Assembly (NCBI RefSeq): GCF_004664715.2
Contig: NC_051074.1
Coordinates: 22,360,058 to 22,424,057, forward strand
Direction of reading: 5' to 3'
DNA length: 64,000 nucleotides
From: Peromyscus leucopus
Lineage: Eukaryota; Chordata; Mammalia; Rodentia; Cricetidae
Program-made: the position numbers and the translations under genes
Shown: positions 22,740-58,808 of the stretch, piece by piece
Numbering within the stretch: position 1 is the stretch's first letter
Layout: every line of letters begins with the position of its first letter
The notes under the pieces: model-generated
Database searches by the model: none
What the model saw: only the letters and a program-made list of their open reading frames with translations
What the model was told of the DNA's origin: nothing

Positions 22740-23062
22740 GCTTCCTCTGTGGTTTGGAGCAATCACAGTCTGATAAATGTCTGTCTCTAGGAACCATGAA
22801 CATTCTTCCCTAGAATAGAAAATCTTCACCGCATTTTCTCCCCACCATTTGTCTTGCCAAACTTTTCCAAACTGACCTTTGTCGATACTTTCCTGTAACA
22901 CGAAGGTCCTGGCAATTCTCTGAACAAACAGCGGTAAACCCTTTGTCCCAGGTAGCAGCATCACTGCAGTCACCAACACAATGAGAGGAAGCCAGCAACT
23001 CGGAGCAGCAGCTTTTGCTTCCATGGTCCCTCCACTGTGTTTTGCTGGGTCCTGGCCGCCGC
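22740..23062 (-). pseudogene. Processed Tgfbr1 pseudogene with two large internal deletions
   Basis: Reading on the minus strand from 23024, the first about 30 codons resemble the TGF-beta receptor type I signal peptide (MEAKAAAP... to LLPG). They join directly to the kinase-proximal segment [19 protein letters not shown], then DKGQFGKVW and [10 protein letters not shown], then ETDIYQTV. This is followed directly by IAPNHR, which in the receptor lies more than 100 residues further on. The extracellular and membrane parts and most of the kinase are missing. The P-loop GxGxFG is altered (DKGQFGKV). Homology ends at a run of about 22 A at 22718-22739. NHR and ESI favour Tgfbr1 over Acvr1b. It reads as one open frame but lacks the catalytic lobe, so it is not a receptor. 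Confidence 0.82.
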
Positions 23063-23074
23063 TTCTTCTTAGTA

Positions 23075-23162
23075 AGCCTCCTAGACCGGCCTCAAACTCG
23101 GGATCCTCCTGCCTCTGCCTCCTTCAGCAAATGCTACCAGCGTGCACCACCACAACTGGCCG
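23075..23162 (-). mobile_element. B1 SINE fragment
   Basis: 'cctagaccggcctcaaactc' and 'gcctctgcctccttcagc', directly upstream (minus sense) of the Tgfbr1 pseudogene. Confidence 0.6.
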
Positions 23163-23624
23163 AGTGTAGGTCGGGCCTGAGCTGGGGCTCACAAGGTCAC
23201 AGACAAGCACCTTTTTCATGAATTCGTAACACGAATGTTGGGCGCCAGAGAGATGCTTGGATACGTGGATGACTCCCAGGTCTTGGGTGGTTTTTTTTTT
23301 TTCATCACTAAGTACTCGTATTGGCTTTTATAAAACAGGTTAACACAAGAGAAAGGACACTGAAGACACAAATACTAAAAAAAAAAAAAAAAAAAAAAAC
23401 ACAAAAGCAGGAACTGGCTGGTGGCTAACCTGGAGGCCACTTATCTATTGCATTATTCTTTAATTAATTCTGTAATCTACCTTAGGAGGTTCCAAGGGAT
23501 TAGGGTCTCTCCAAAAGATTTCTGTTTTTTAGCCAGGATTTTAGTTTCAGACTGTCATATTAATATTTATAGTTTAGAATCTATTTTAAATTAGGTTCAG
23601 AGTTAATTTTTTGATTATTTTTTA

Positions 23625-23998
23625 ATTTCTAAAATAATTTATTTGTATTTTATGTACATTGGTGTTTTGCCTGCATGCATGCTTGTATGAGGGTGTCAGA
23701 TCCCCTAGAACAGGAGTTATAGATAGTTGTGAGCTGCCACGTGGGTGCTAGGAATTGAACCCAGGTCCTCTGGAAGAGCAGCCAATGATCTTAACCACTA
23801 AGCCATCTCTCCAGCCCTTATTTTTATTTTATGTACATTGGTGTTTTGTTTGCATGCATGTCTGTATGAGGGTGTTGGGTCCCTTGGAACAGGATTTATA
23901 GATAGTTGTGAGCTGCTATGTGGGTGCTGGAAATTGAACTCGGGTCCTCTGGAAGAGCAGCAGTGCTCTTAACCGCTGAGCTATCTCTCCAGCCCCCC
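23625..23998 (-). mobile_element. Two B2-type SINEs in tandem
   Basis: Two related units (23625-23820 and 23820-23998), each with 'tttatgtacattggtgtttt' and ending 'ctctccagcc'. They are similar enough to be a segmental tandem duplication. Confidence 0.8.
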
Positions 23999-24074
23999 AC
24001 GTTAATTTTAACTGATAAATAAAACATAAAGATTGTAAATACAGAGTACCATGTGCTATTGACTTAGTATTGTC

Positions 24075-24275
24075 TTTAAAAAAAATCCCTTTAGCATATT
24101 TATTACTTTAAGTTATGGGTATGTGCCCATGAACAAAGGTGCCCACAGAGGCTAGAGGAATTGGATTGCCAGGGACTAGAATTATACGCAGTTTTGAGTA
24201 GCATGACAAGGTGGGTTCTGGGAACCGAACTCTGGTCCTTTGGAAGAGCAGGACACACAACTGAGCCACGGAGTC
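24075..24275 (-). mobile_element. B2-type SINE, diverged
   Basis: 'gtgggttctgggaaccgaac' and 'ctggtcctttggaagagc'. Confidence 0.55.
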
Positions 24276-24359
24276 CCCTCTCCTGCCCTCGGTATTGTGT
24301 CTGTTTGGCTTTATGGTGCTGGGGACTGAACCCAGGAAGATTGTCATACAGAAAGGTCT

Positions 24360-24804
24360 AGACTCAAGTTACTTTAAAAATGTATCTCATGATCCTTTCT
24401 CTAATGAATTGCCTTGTCCATGTGTCAAGTTAATTCTCCATACCATGTTGGTTCATTTCTTTCTCCATCCCATTCCACCCTTCTCCTCTGTCTGCCCTAG
24501 TGGGGACTCAGAATTATTGAAACCAGGCTGAGTAACGGGGGCTCCCTGAGGATTTTTTGCAAGGCTGTTTTGGCTGGTCTGGCTTACTTGCCTCCGTGTA
24601 TAAAATCCAGAATGAGCTTGATTTCTGCAAAGAATCCTGCAGAGTTTGATCGGACTGGACTGAATCCACTCAGCGTCATGAGGAAATAGAGCAGGCTAAA
24701 GCCTGCAACCCCTAAAAGCAGCATTTGTCTTCAGAGTCCAGGAGTGTCTGCCCTAGAGACAGGAGGTCACCTTCAACTATGCGAAGGCTGAACCACAGGT
24801 GTGG

Positions 24805-24843
<39 letters not shown>

Positions 24844-25690
24844 CCCAGCTGAAGATGGAATCCTGGGAGTTGAAGATGCCTTCAGCTTGAGGAGGATGCC
24901 AACCAAAAGCTGCCTGAGTGAGCCACCAGTCAGAAGAGCAGAGGCTCAGGTTTAGCTCAGTGGCTGGAAAATGGAAGGACTTGGATTCTCTCCATTTTTA
25001 TCATTGGACTCTCCTAATATTTTGACAATGTTTTTAAAAGCAGAATTCCTTGACAGTTCCAGGACAGTTGGCGAGTTTCTAAGCAATCTGTGATGACGAT
25101 TGCCTGAGAACCAGGGAGGTACCTGAGTACATAGTCCTTAATAAGTCTTTCTCACAACCCCTCAACGGGCGTGAGCTCAGGTTTGCTGGCAAGGTGCCAT
25201 CACACAGTGGCAGATACCTGTCAAGAGTTACGCCATGGCTCTGGGAAGGCATGTCCTCTCCAGAAGCATGTGGCCACATATCTGAATAAAATGAAAGAGG
25301 CCAGGAATGACTGTTGGAAACGGGCCAACAAGTCTCCCACTCGTTAGGAGCAGAAAAAGACATGCCTCGAACATTCTGAGGACACTGGTATTAGGGTCTA
25401 CAGAAGCCAGACAGGAAACACAAAGAGGATGATTTTATTGCCACTTTGGGGGTGATGATGACATAAATGGTCAGCTGGTGTATACATCAGTGGTGGAGTA
25501 ACTGCCTAGTATCTGTTTGATCCATACTGCTGGGCCCAGTGGATGAGAATCACAGGATTGTAGTCTGTTCATGTACCGATTGCCAGAGAGCCTTTGCAGG
25601 GACTCAGCCTAGGACCCCTGAAATCACCCTCGGTTCCTAGCTCACCCTTCATGAGCACACTGAGTAACAGTGACCAAGATCTGGTCTCTA
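24360..25690. other. Unassigned intergenic sequence
   Basis: Apart from the GT/GC run at 24809-24843, I can name nothing here. Confidence 0.5.
24809..24843. repeat. (GT)n-(GC)n microsatellite
   Basis: A GT run ending in GCGCGCGC, an alternating purine-pyrimidine tract that could adopt Z-DNA. Confidence 0.9.
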
Positions 25691-25706
25691 AAATTAGTTT
25701 ATGTCC

Positions 25707-25893
25707 ATTGCTTCTCGGCCTTTTGGCTAAGATCAACTGTAGTATCTGTTCTTATCAGTTTAATATCTGATACGTCCTCTATCCAAGGACAATATATTAA
25801 ATGGAGTTTTGGAAGTAGGAGTTGGAATAGGAGCTTGCTCCGTCCACTCCACGCATCAACATGGTATTGCAGTACCTCCAGGAATGGTGCACC
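25707..25893 (+). pseudogene. U2 snRNA retropseudogene, nearly full length
   Basis: The copy runs from the U2 5' end (ATTGCTTCTCGGCC) through the GTAGTATCTG branch-site recognition region and the 3' stem-loops to GGTGCACC. Substitutions include position 3 C to T, AAGTGTAG to AACTGTAG, a disrupted Sm site (AGTTTTGG) and CATCAACATGG in a 3' loop. An A-rich tail follows at 25897-25911. An 11-bp direct repeat, TTAGTTTATGT, lies at 25694-25704 and 25913-25923. Poly(A) tail plus target-site duplication indicate L1-driven retroposition. It is not a functional snRNA gene: no U2 promoter elements are recognisable. Confidence 0.93.
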
Positions 25894-26059
25894 AATTAAA
25901 TAAAAAAAAAATTTAGTTTATGTAGGTTCAAATATTGACTTAGACATCTAATAACCTTTTGACAGATCATTAAACTTGTGTGTTTCAATTTCCCCAATTG
26001 AGAAGTAGGGACAATAGATGAAAACCACCTCCACCTCCCCAACCCAGCTCAGGGCCTTG

Positions 26060-26499
26060 TGTGGTAATATTGTGTTCCTCAAAATATTGTGCACCTTAAT
26101 AAGCTTATCTGGGGTCAGAGGACAGAACAGCCACTAGATATAGAGGCCAGAAAATGGTGGCGCACATGCCTTTAATCCTAGCATTCCAGAGGCAGAGATC
26201 CATTTGGATCTCTGTAAGTTCAAAGCCACACTGGAAACAGCCAGGCACGGTGACACATGCCTTTAATCCCAGGTGATGGTAGGAAGCTGAAAGGTATTTA
26301 AGGCGTGAGGACCAGGAACTAGAGCCTGGTTCAGCTTTTAGGCTTTTAGCAGCAGTTCAGCTGAGATTCATTCTGGATGAGGACTCAGAGGCTTCCAGTC
26401 TGTGGAAACAGGATCAGCTGAGGTTCTGGCAAGGTGAGGTGGCTGTGGTTTTTCTGCTTCTCTGATCTTCCAGCATTCACCCCAATAACTGGCACTAGG

Positions 26500-26544
<45 letters not shown>

Positions 26545-26569
26545 AAGACCTTTTAAGATTCGCATTACA
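26060..26569 (+). mobile_element. Solo ERV LTR with perfect 6-bp target duplication
   Basis: Starts TGTGGTAATATTG and ends CGCATTACA. It is flanked by GCCTTG at 26054-26059 and again at 26570-26575. It contains two B1-like 'catgcctttaatcc' modules, a TATTTAAGGCG TATA-like box and an (ATT)n expansion at 26500-26542 near the 3' end. The 6-bp duplication fits an ERVK-type (class II) integrase. Confidence 0.88.
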
Positions 26570-26575
26570 GCCTTG

Positions 26576-27330
26576 TGAGGATAAGTATCTGTAAGTCTCA
26601 CGTAACAAGGTCCAGCATTCAGCAAACAGTAATTAGCTGCTGCCATCATCCCTATAATGTTAAAAAACATCTAAAAATAACTTTAGACCAACAGGAAACT
26701 GGAAAAAAGATTGTAGCAGAGACCTACATTGTTATTCCTAGCTCTGCCTACAGTAACATCTGACATGATCAGAATGCAATGATCGGTCGATCAAGAAACG
26801 GACATGTGCACAGGGCGGTGACCTGCTCTTGGACCTTACCGTGTTCTGGGCTAACAGGTATTGCCAGGTTGAGGTCCTTAAGGGCCTGAGAAGCCACGGC
26901 AGAAGTGTCAGCTTAACTAACCAGCACTAATAAAAGCTCAACTCTGGTTACCTTAGAAGGTTCGAGATAGACATGGAGACCAGACACTTCTCAGGCCCAC
27001 CTGGGTAACATCACTTACTTCTTTCTCTCTTGGTAAAATATACCCTTGGGTGCAATGAAATATGCATTTTAATGCTTATTTGTTGAACTGTCTTGGGACT
27101 TGCACCAACTTTTGAAGAAACGAACCTTGCAAGGTTTAGGGAATTTTGTGTCTTGCCCGTTGTTTTTATTTTATTTACTCTTGTGTATGACTTGGACCTG
27201 TGGGTGCGTGTGGTGGTCGGAGGACAGCTTTCTGCAGTGAGTTCCGAGACACCTTTATGTGTGTTCCAGGGATCAAGTACTTTTACCAGCTGAACTGTCT
27301 TACCAGACCTTGTCTTTTAGCTTTTATTTA
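26576..27330. other. Unassigned sequence with B2-like remnant
   Basis: A diverged B2-like end occurs near 27175-27310. Nothing else is supportable. Confidence 0.45.
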
Positions 27331-27332
27331 TC

Positions 27333-27540
27333 AGGGCTGGAGAGATGGCTCGGTGGTTTAAGAGCACTGGATGCTCTTCCAGAGGACCTGGGTTCAATTC
27401 CCAGCTCCCACACAGCAGCTCACAACTGTCTATAACCCCAGTTCTATGGGATTCCCCTTCTCTGGCCTCTGTGGGCATAGATACACATGGTAGCCAAGTA
27501 CACAAACCAGATTATCCATATTTATGTGTATGCCTGTGTA
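27333..27540 (+). mobile_element. B2 SINE
   Basis: 'ggctggagagatggctcgg' then 'tggtttaagagcactgg', with 'ccagttctatgggattcccc' further on. Confidence 0.85.
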
Positions 27541-27559
27541 AGTGACACATACCATATGA

Positions 27560-27812
27560 ATACAGACGCCTTCAGAGATCAGAAGGCCTAAGAGCCTTTG
27601 GAATTGGGATTGCAGGCAGGTGTGGACTGCTTGACATAGGTGCTAAGAACCAAAATCTGGGTCATTTGCAAAAGCAACAAGCACTCTTAATCACTGTCTA
27701 GCTGTGGGTTTTGTTTTTCAAGACAGGGCCTCACTACGTAGCTCAGGCTCGCTCTGAACGTCCATCTTCCTTGTGTAGGAGTTATCTACAGGTGTGTGCC
27801 ACCATGGCACCC
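27560..27812 (-). mobile_element. B2 fragment followed by B1 fragment
   Basis: 'gctaagaaccaaaatctgg' (B2-like), then 'caagacagggcctcactacg' to 'gtgtgccaccatgg' (B1-like). Confidence 0.5.
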
Positions 27813-28544
27813 TCTTAAACATTTTGCACCAGCTAGCACTCAATACAGGTTGGTGCCTCTAGGAAGGAGCTCCAAGGACCCTTGTAAGGGAGCTCTCAGG
27901 AGCTCAGGGTACTCAAACCGAGAGGGGGATGGCCAGAGTGTAGAGACCGCTGAGAAGGGAACAGCAGCAAGTGTGGGATGTCCTGAGGAGCCCCGATGCT
28001 CACATACTGAAGCTGGGGGCCCAGAGAGCCCCACCATCAGTGCTACCATGGCGACCTTTCTTCTCAAGTTCCTTGCATTTCTCATCAGGTTTTTATCAGG
28101 ACGAGGTAGAGCTCAGCAAACATGGCTCTGTCCCAGGGCAGAGTGGGTTTGGCAGCATGACCAAAGGGCCAGGGGAATGAGTGACTAACTGTAGACTAAG
28201 GCGTGAAAGCCTTTAGGGCTCTCTACTCTACCGACCCATCCACACCTTCGCGTGCAGGCGCTCGGGGTCTTTAAGCACATTGTCGGTGTGTCACCCTTCC
28301 TAACCTCCATCTCCACTGCCTTCCATCCTCCTCACCAACTCCACCCACTACGTCCTGGCTCTTAGCCCCGCCCCCCTCCCCCCTCCAACCATGGTCCCCT
28401 CTACGAATTTCATGATTCCATTTCACAGAGTAGAGTTATATAGAAACCACTCTGGAATTGTCTCATTTCACTCAGGGTAATGACGTCAAGGTTCTTACAT
28501 TTGCACAACAGTGTATGGTGGGCTGACTTTTCATTAAAAAATTT

Positions 28545-28640
28545 GTTGGTTTTTTTGGGGTTATGAGCCAAGGTCTTGCTGTGTGGCTTGGAACTCACTA
28601 GGTAGACCAGGCTGGCTGTGATCTTGTGGCGATCCTCCCC
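28545..28640 (-). mobile_element. B1 SINE fragment
   Basis: 'ggaactcactaggtagacca' followed by 'ggctggctgtgatcttg'. Confidence 0.55.
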
Positions 28641-29044
28641 CCTGCACAGACAATGAGTAGTATCCTCTGTTTCTGTAAGTCCTGTGTGCTTATCCTTGTT
28701 GTTGACAGCCATCAGGGTTTTCCTGACTTTTGATGACTGCGAACACCGCTGTGGTGGGCCCCGCCCCTGACCCCCCCCAACCGAGGGCCCCGTCCCCGAG
28801 GGCACCACTGCCGTGGACATTGCTGGGAAACTCTGATACCTGAGCTGTCTCCTGAGCACACAGATTTAGAAACTGAGTTGCTGGACTGTCCAGGAGATCC
28901 ATGCTGAACCCTTCCAGAAGCAGCCAGGGTGTTTTCCACAGCAGAACACATCATGTTTTTCCCACCTACACTCAAAAGATTAAGATTTGGAGCTGGTGAA
29001 CAATGTGGGCATGCATAATTTATAACTGCATAAATATATGGGCG

Positions 29045-30250
29045 ATTCAACTGTCATTCATAAATACAAAATTTTATTTGCACTTCATTAGTGTAGAAAG
29101 ACCACGATGCTTCTCATACCACAACACTCAGGACACACCAAGTTATTCAAATACATACTTATTTACCTTGACTAAACAAAACAGTGCAGTTTAATAAAAG
29201 ATATACCAAAGATAGAGTTCACAAATTCCTTATCAGACCCTCAAAAAAAACCCCAAAAAAACAAGAAAACTTGAACACAGTCTAGGCTTAATAGGAATAA
29301 GCTTCGCCAACAGTGGGAGAAGTCCATCATTACAAAGATACAGGATGCTTGGGCAGATGCATGTGTGTTTGTTGACAGAGTAAAATGTAACTCTTAAAAC
29401 CCCTTTAAACAGGATTTGTGTAGGACAGCAGTGTGGCTTTAAAATCTTTTCTATAGTTTCAAAAATTCGTCTTCTTTATTTTTATTTCCTTTATCTCCCA
29501 CCCCCCCACCCCCGCCCAACCTCTGATGCTGGGGATTGAAGCCAGGGCCTCGCGTGTTGGGCGAATGCTCAAACCCTGAGCTACACTCTACACTCCCTGC
29601 CCGACAGTCTTCTCTCTCTTAGTCATTCTTAAAAGCGTGTCCCGGCCATTGGGACAGCCCCAGATTCTGCAGCCACAGGACCCAGTCCCATCCAGCCCAC
29701 TACCTAGGAAAACCTCTCACTACATAACCCGATAGATAACCCTGTGGCAGCTGTGGAGGGAGCTTTGCTTTGGGGCAGACACACCCCAAACCTCAAGATG
29801 CTACAGCTGGGAAAGCCTCGTGAATAAAGAAAAAGCAGTCGTCCTGTCTCCTTTTTCCAGGAATCTTCAGTTTTGTAGATTTTTCTTTGAAACAGAAAGC
29901 GAAGCACCGGGTCCTCTCTTCTCACCGGAGTATCTGCCTCGTAGTGTAATTAACAAGGACATTTACAGTACTCAAGAGATATTACACCTTCTCTCCCATT
30001 CTTCACACTGGAAGTACTACGCCCCCCAGCGTACGCACACTACACACGGGGGTAATGAGGAAATAGATCTGAAGGGAAGTGGTAACTTATAACCCGACCT
30101 TACCCAGGATTGCATATTTGCATATTTACAAGTTAGTGTATAGCTGACTTGGGTTACAAAGTGCGAAAGGAAATTGTCACATGATTGTAGTGCAGAACAG
30201 AATGTTTCCCCTCCTAGGACTTGTTTGCACTCTGTCTCCAAAGCAGCAAT
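29045..30250 (-). other. RAB12: Probable RAB12 3' UTR
   Basis: Inferred only. Minus-strand AATAAA signals occur at about 29073-29078 and 29477-29482, and an ATTAAA near 29189; I cannot tell which is used. An ID/B4-type SINE copy at about 29515-29600 would lie inside the longer version. The stretch 29620-30240 is otherwise low in recognisable repeats, as expected for a UTR. Confidence 0.4.
29515..29600 (-). mobile_element. ID/B4-type SINE
   Basis: 'gatgctggggattgaagcc' and 'ccctgagctacactctac'; minus orientation, inside the presumed RAB12 3' UTR. Confidence 0.6.
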
Positions 30251-56174
<25,924 letters not shown>

Positions 56175-56185
56175 GCACGCATACG

Positions 56186-58308
56186 GCTCGCGCTCGGGAC
56201 GCCGTCCGCGCGCCCCGGGCCCCCGCGCACCCTCCACCCGCTCCGCGCCGCTGCCGCCGCCGCCGCCGCCAGGAGAGGAGGAAGGGAAGCAGCTCCTCCG
56301 CAGCAGCGGCAGCAGCATCCCGGACCGGGAGGGGCAGGAAGCGCAGGCGCGGCGCGGCGCGGGGCCGGGGCGCGACCCCTGCTGGCCGGAGGACCGAACT
56401 GCACGCTCCGCTCCGCTCCGCGGCGGGGCAACGTTCTCGGTCACCGCTGTCCCCTCGGCCCTCCCTCCGCCGCGCATTGCCACTCGTGGTTTACCGTCAC
56501 CGTGATCAGTTCCTAAGAACCACGCACTTGTATTAGCCGCTCGCCCCACCCCCACCCCCCCACCCCGCGAACATGTCGCAAAGTGCATGGCCTGTGATCA
56601 TCGTCCCGAAATCAAGTTGTACTGGGTGCCGGGGGTCCCAGGCCCGGCCCACGCGGGGTTCGGGTGGTGAACGCCACTTTGGCTGAAGCCCCGGCGCCTT
56701 GGAGGGGCCGTGGCTCTGCGTGCGATTTTCCTGTGCGGGACTCCAAGGGATCCGCTATCTTAACGGGGTTGTTGTCTCTCTCAGACACTTAGTTGCAGTC
56801 CGTCAACAGTAAATGGCATGCACCTTTGGAGGAAACAAGCAGGTAAAAACTCAGATGTCAAGCGACCGGAACTCTGAAGGTTTAGGAATTGACATGGGTG
56901 GGTTATTTTGCCATTTCTACTTGAAAGTATTTAGAGCTACAGAAGCTTGCCAGCGATTTATTTAGCAAATTCCTCTGCGTGAACTTGAGCACCTCGGAAC
57001 ACTGGGTTCTAAACATGATAGGAGCTGGCATGCTCCAGGAGAATGATCATGTTACTCACCAAATTTCAGCCGTATTTAGAACTAGATTTACTAATACATA
57101 GTACATGCGTCTGTTTTGCTATTCATGAAAAGTTGAAGAAGTCACATTATTTGCAAAAGCAATCACAATTGGATTTTAGAAATTCTCTTTTAGACCATCT
57201 TTATTTTTTCCTGGAGGTACCGGAGACAGAACCCAGAGGCTCACATTCAAAGGTGAGTGTCTCCTCTACAAGAATGAGAGGACTCTTTCCATCTGTCACT
57301 GTTACAAAAACTTCAATACAAACCAACAACAACAACAAAAAATATGCCATATGGCCTGTTGCAAATCCCAAAGCATGATAGAAACGCAAGGAATTAAACT
57401 GATTCCCAACAGGCAGGTGAGTTGTGGGGCTGGAGACCCCGCTACCCAAAACATTAACTCTTTCCCACAAAGCACGTCTATAATTCACCAGAATAGTAAA
57501 TGGCTTAAATGGGGGAGGTTTGGAAAGAACTCCACGGGGCTCAGGTTCGATGTATGTTTGTTGCTTTAAGCCAGTTATCAAGGTCACTCCAGGGTTCTCC
57601 AGCACGTACAACTTTGGCACATGCCAGAAAGTGAGTCAGTATTACAGGGATGAATGAATGAATGGGTGAATGAATGAAATCATCACAGATAACCATAAAA
57701 ATAAAGGTGTTTTTTCTCTGTGCTCTCTCTTAAGCCCAGACCGTGTAATAAAAGGGGTGCTCTCATATCTTGCCTTATGAGCAATTACTCCCCACCATTC
57801 CAAAAGACCACCATCAACATTACCTTAACACACACCATTCCAAAAGACCACCATCAACATTACCTTAACACACACACACCGAAGACCTGAACAGAACCTG
57901 GCTTGGCCATGGCTGAAATGGTAGAAGCTAAAGAAGAAACAGGAAGGAAGCACTAGACATTTGGAGGTAGCATAGCTTCAGAAAACCAAGGGTTGTGTTT
58001 CACAAAGCCGGGAATGATCAAAAGACCTTCATGTTGCATTTTCTGTGCTTTGGTGGATTCTGTTAAATTAAATTTGTTTTAGTGGACAATAGGGTTCCAT
58101 GTGACACTTTGATGCACAGACACACTGCATAATATTAAAATCAGATTAGACATATCTCCTCAGACATTTGTTATATTTTCATGGTGAAAACACTGAGTCT
58201 TTTATTTGAGTTTTTTGAAATGTATAGTACATTATTGTCATCTATAACCAACCTACTGTGCAAAGACATGTCAGGGACTTCCTGGCCGTACTATTACTAC
58301 TCACTGAT
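56186..58308. repeat. Duplicated RAB12 upstream block, copy 1 (probable false duplication)
   Basis: The 2123 bases from GCTCGCGCTCGG to TCACTGAT match 58809-60941 almost throughout, in the same orientation. Differences are almost all single-base indels in homopolymers or doublets, for example CGCCCCGGG against CGCCCGGG near 56211. This copy ends at the gap, as a contig end would. It also contains an ancient L1-like 3' region from about 58060. Confidence 0.93.
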
Positions 58309-58808
58309 NNNNNNNNNNNNNNNNNNNNNNNNNNNNNNNNNNNNNNNNNNNNNNNNNNNNNNNNNNNNNNNNNNNNNNNNNNNNNNNNNNNNNNNNNNNN
58401 NNNNNNNNNNNNNNNNNNNNNNNNNNNNNNNNNNNNNNNNNNNNNNNNNNNNNNNNNNNNNNNNNNNNNNNNNNNNNNNNNNNNNNNNNNNNNNNNNNNN
58501 NNNNNNNNNNNNNNNNNNNNNNNNNNNNNNNNNNNNNNNNNNNNNNNNNNNNNNNNNNNNNNNNNNNNNNNNNNNNNNNNNNNNNNNNNNNNNNNNNNNN
58601 NNNNNNNNNNNNNNNNNNNNNNNNNNNNNNNNNNNNNNNNNNNNNNNNNNNNNNNNNNNNNNNNNNNNNNNNNNNNNNNNNNNNNNNNNNNNNNNNNNNN
58701 NNNNNNNNNNNNNNNNNNNNNNNNNNNNNNNNNNNNNNNNNNNNNNNNNNNNNNNNNNNNNNNNNNNNNNNNNNNNNNNNNNNNNNNNNNNNNNNNNNNN
58801 NNNNNNNN
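58309..58808. other. Assembly gap, 500 N
   Basis: A run of exactly 500 N, a conventional placeholder length rather than a measured gap. It is flanked by the two copies of the RAB12 upstream region. Confidence 0.99.

Noticed and set aside
22545..23024. Functional small secreted or kinase protein
   Set aside because: The frame is a Tgfbr1 retrocopy missing the extracellular, membrane and catalytic parts, with a lysine run from a poly(A) tract.
25707..25893. Functional U2 snRNA gene
   Set aside because: Poly(A) tail, target duplications, substitutions in the Sm site and stems, and no promoter elements.
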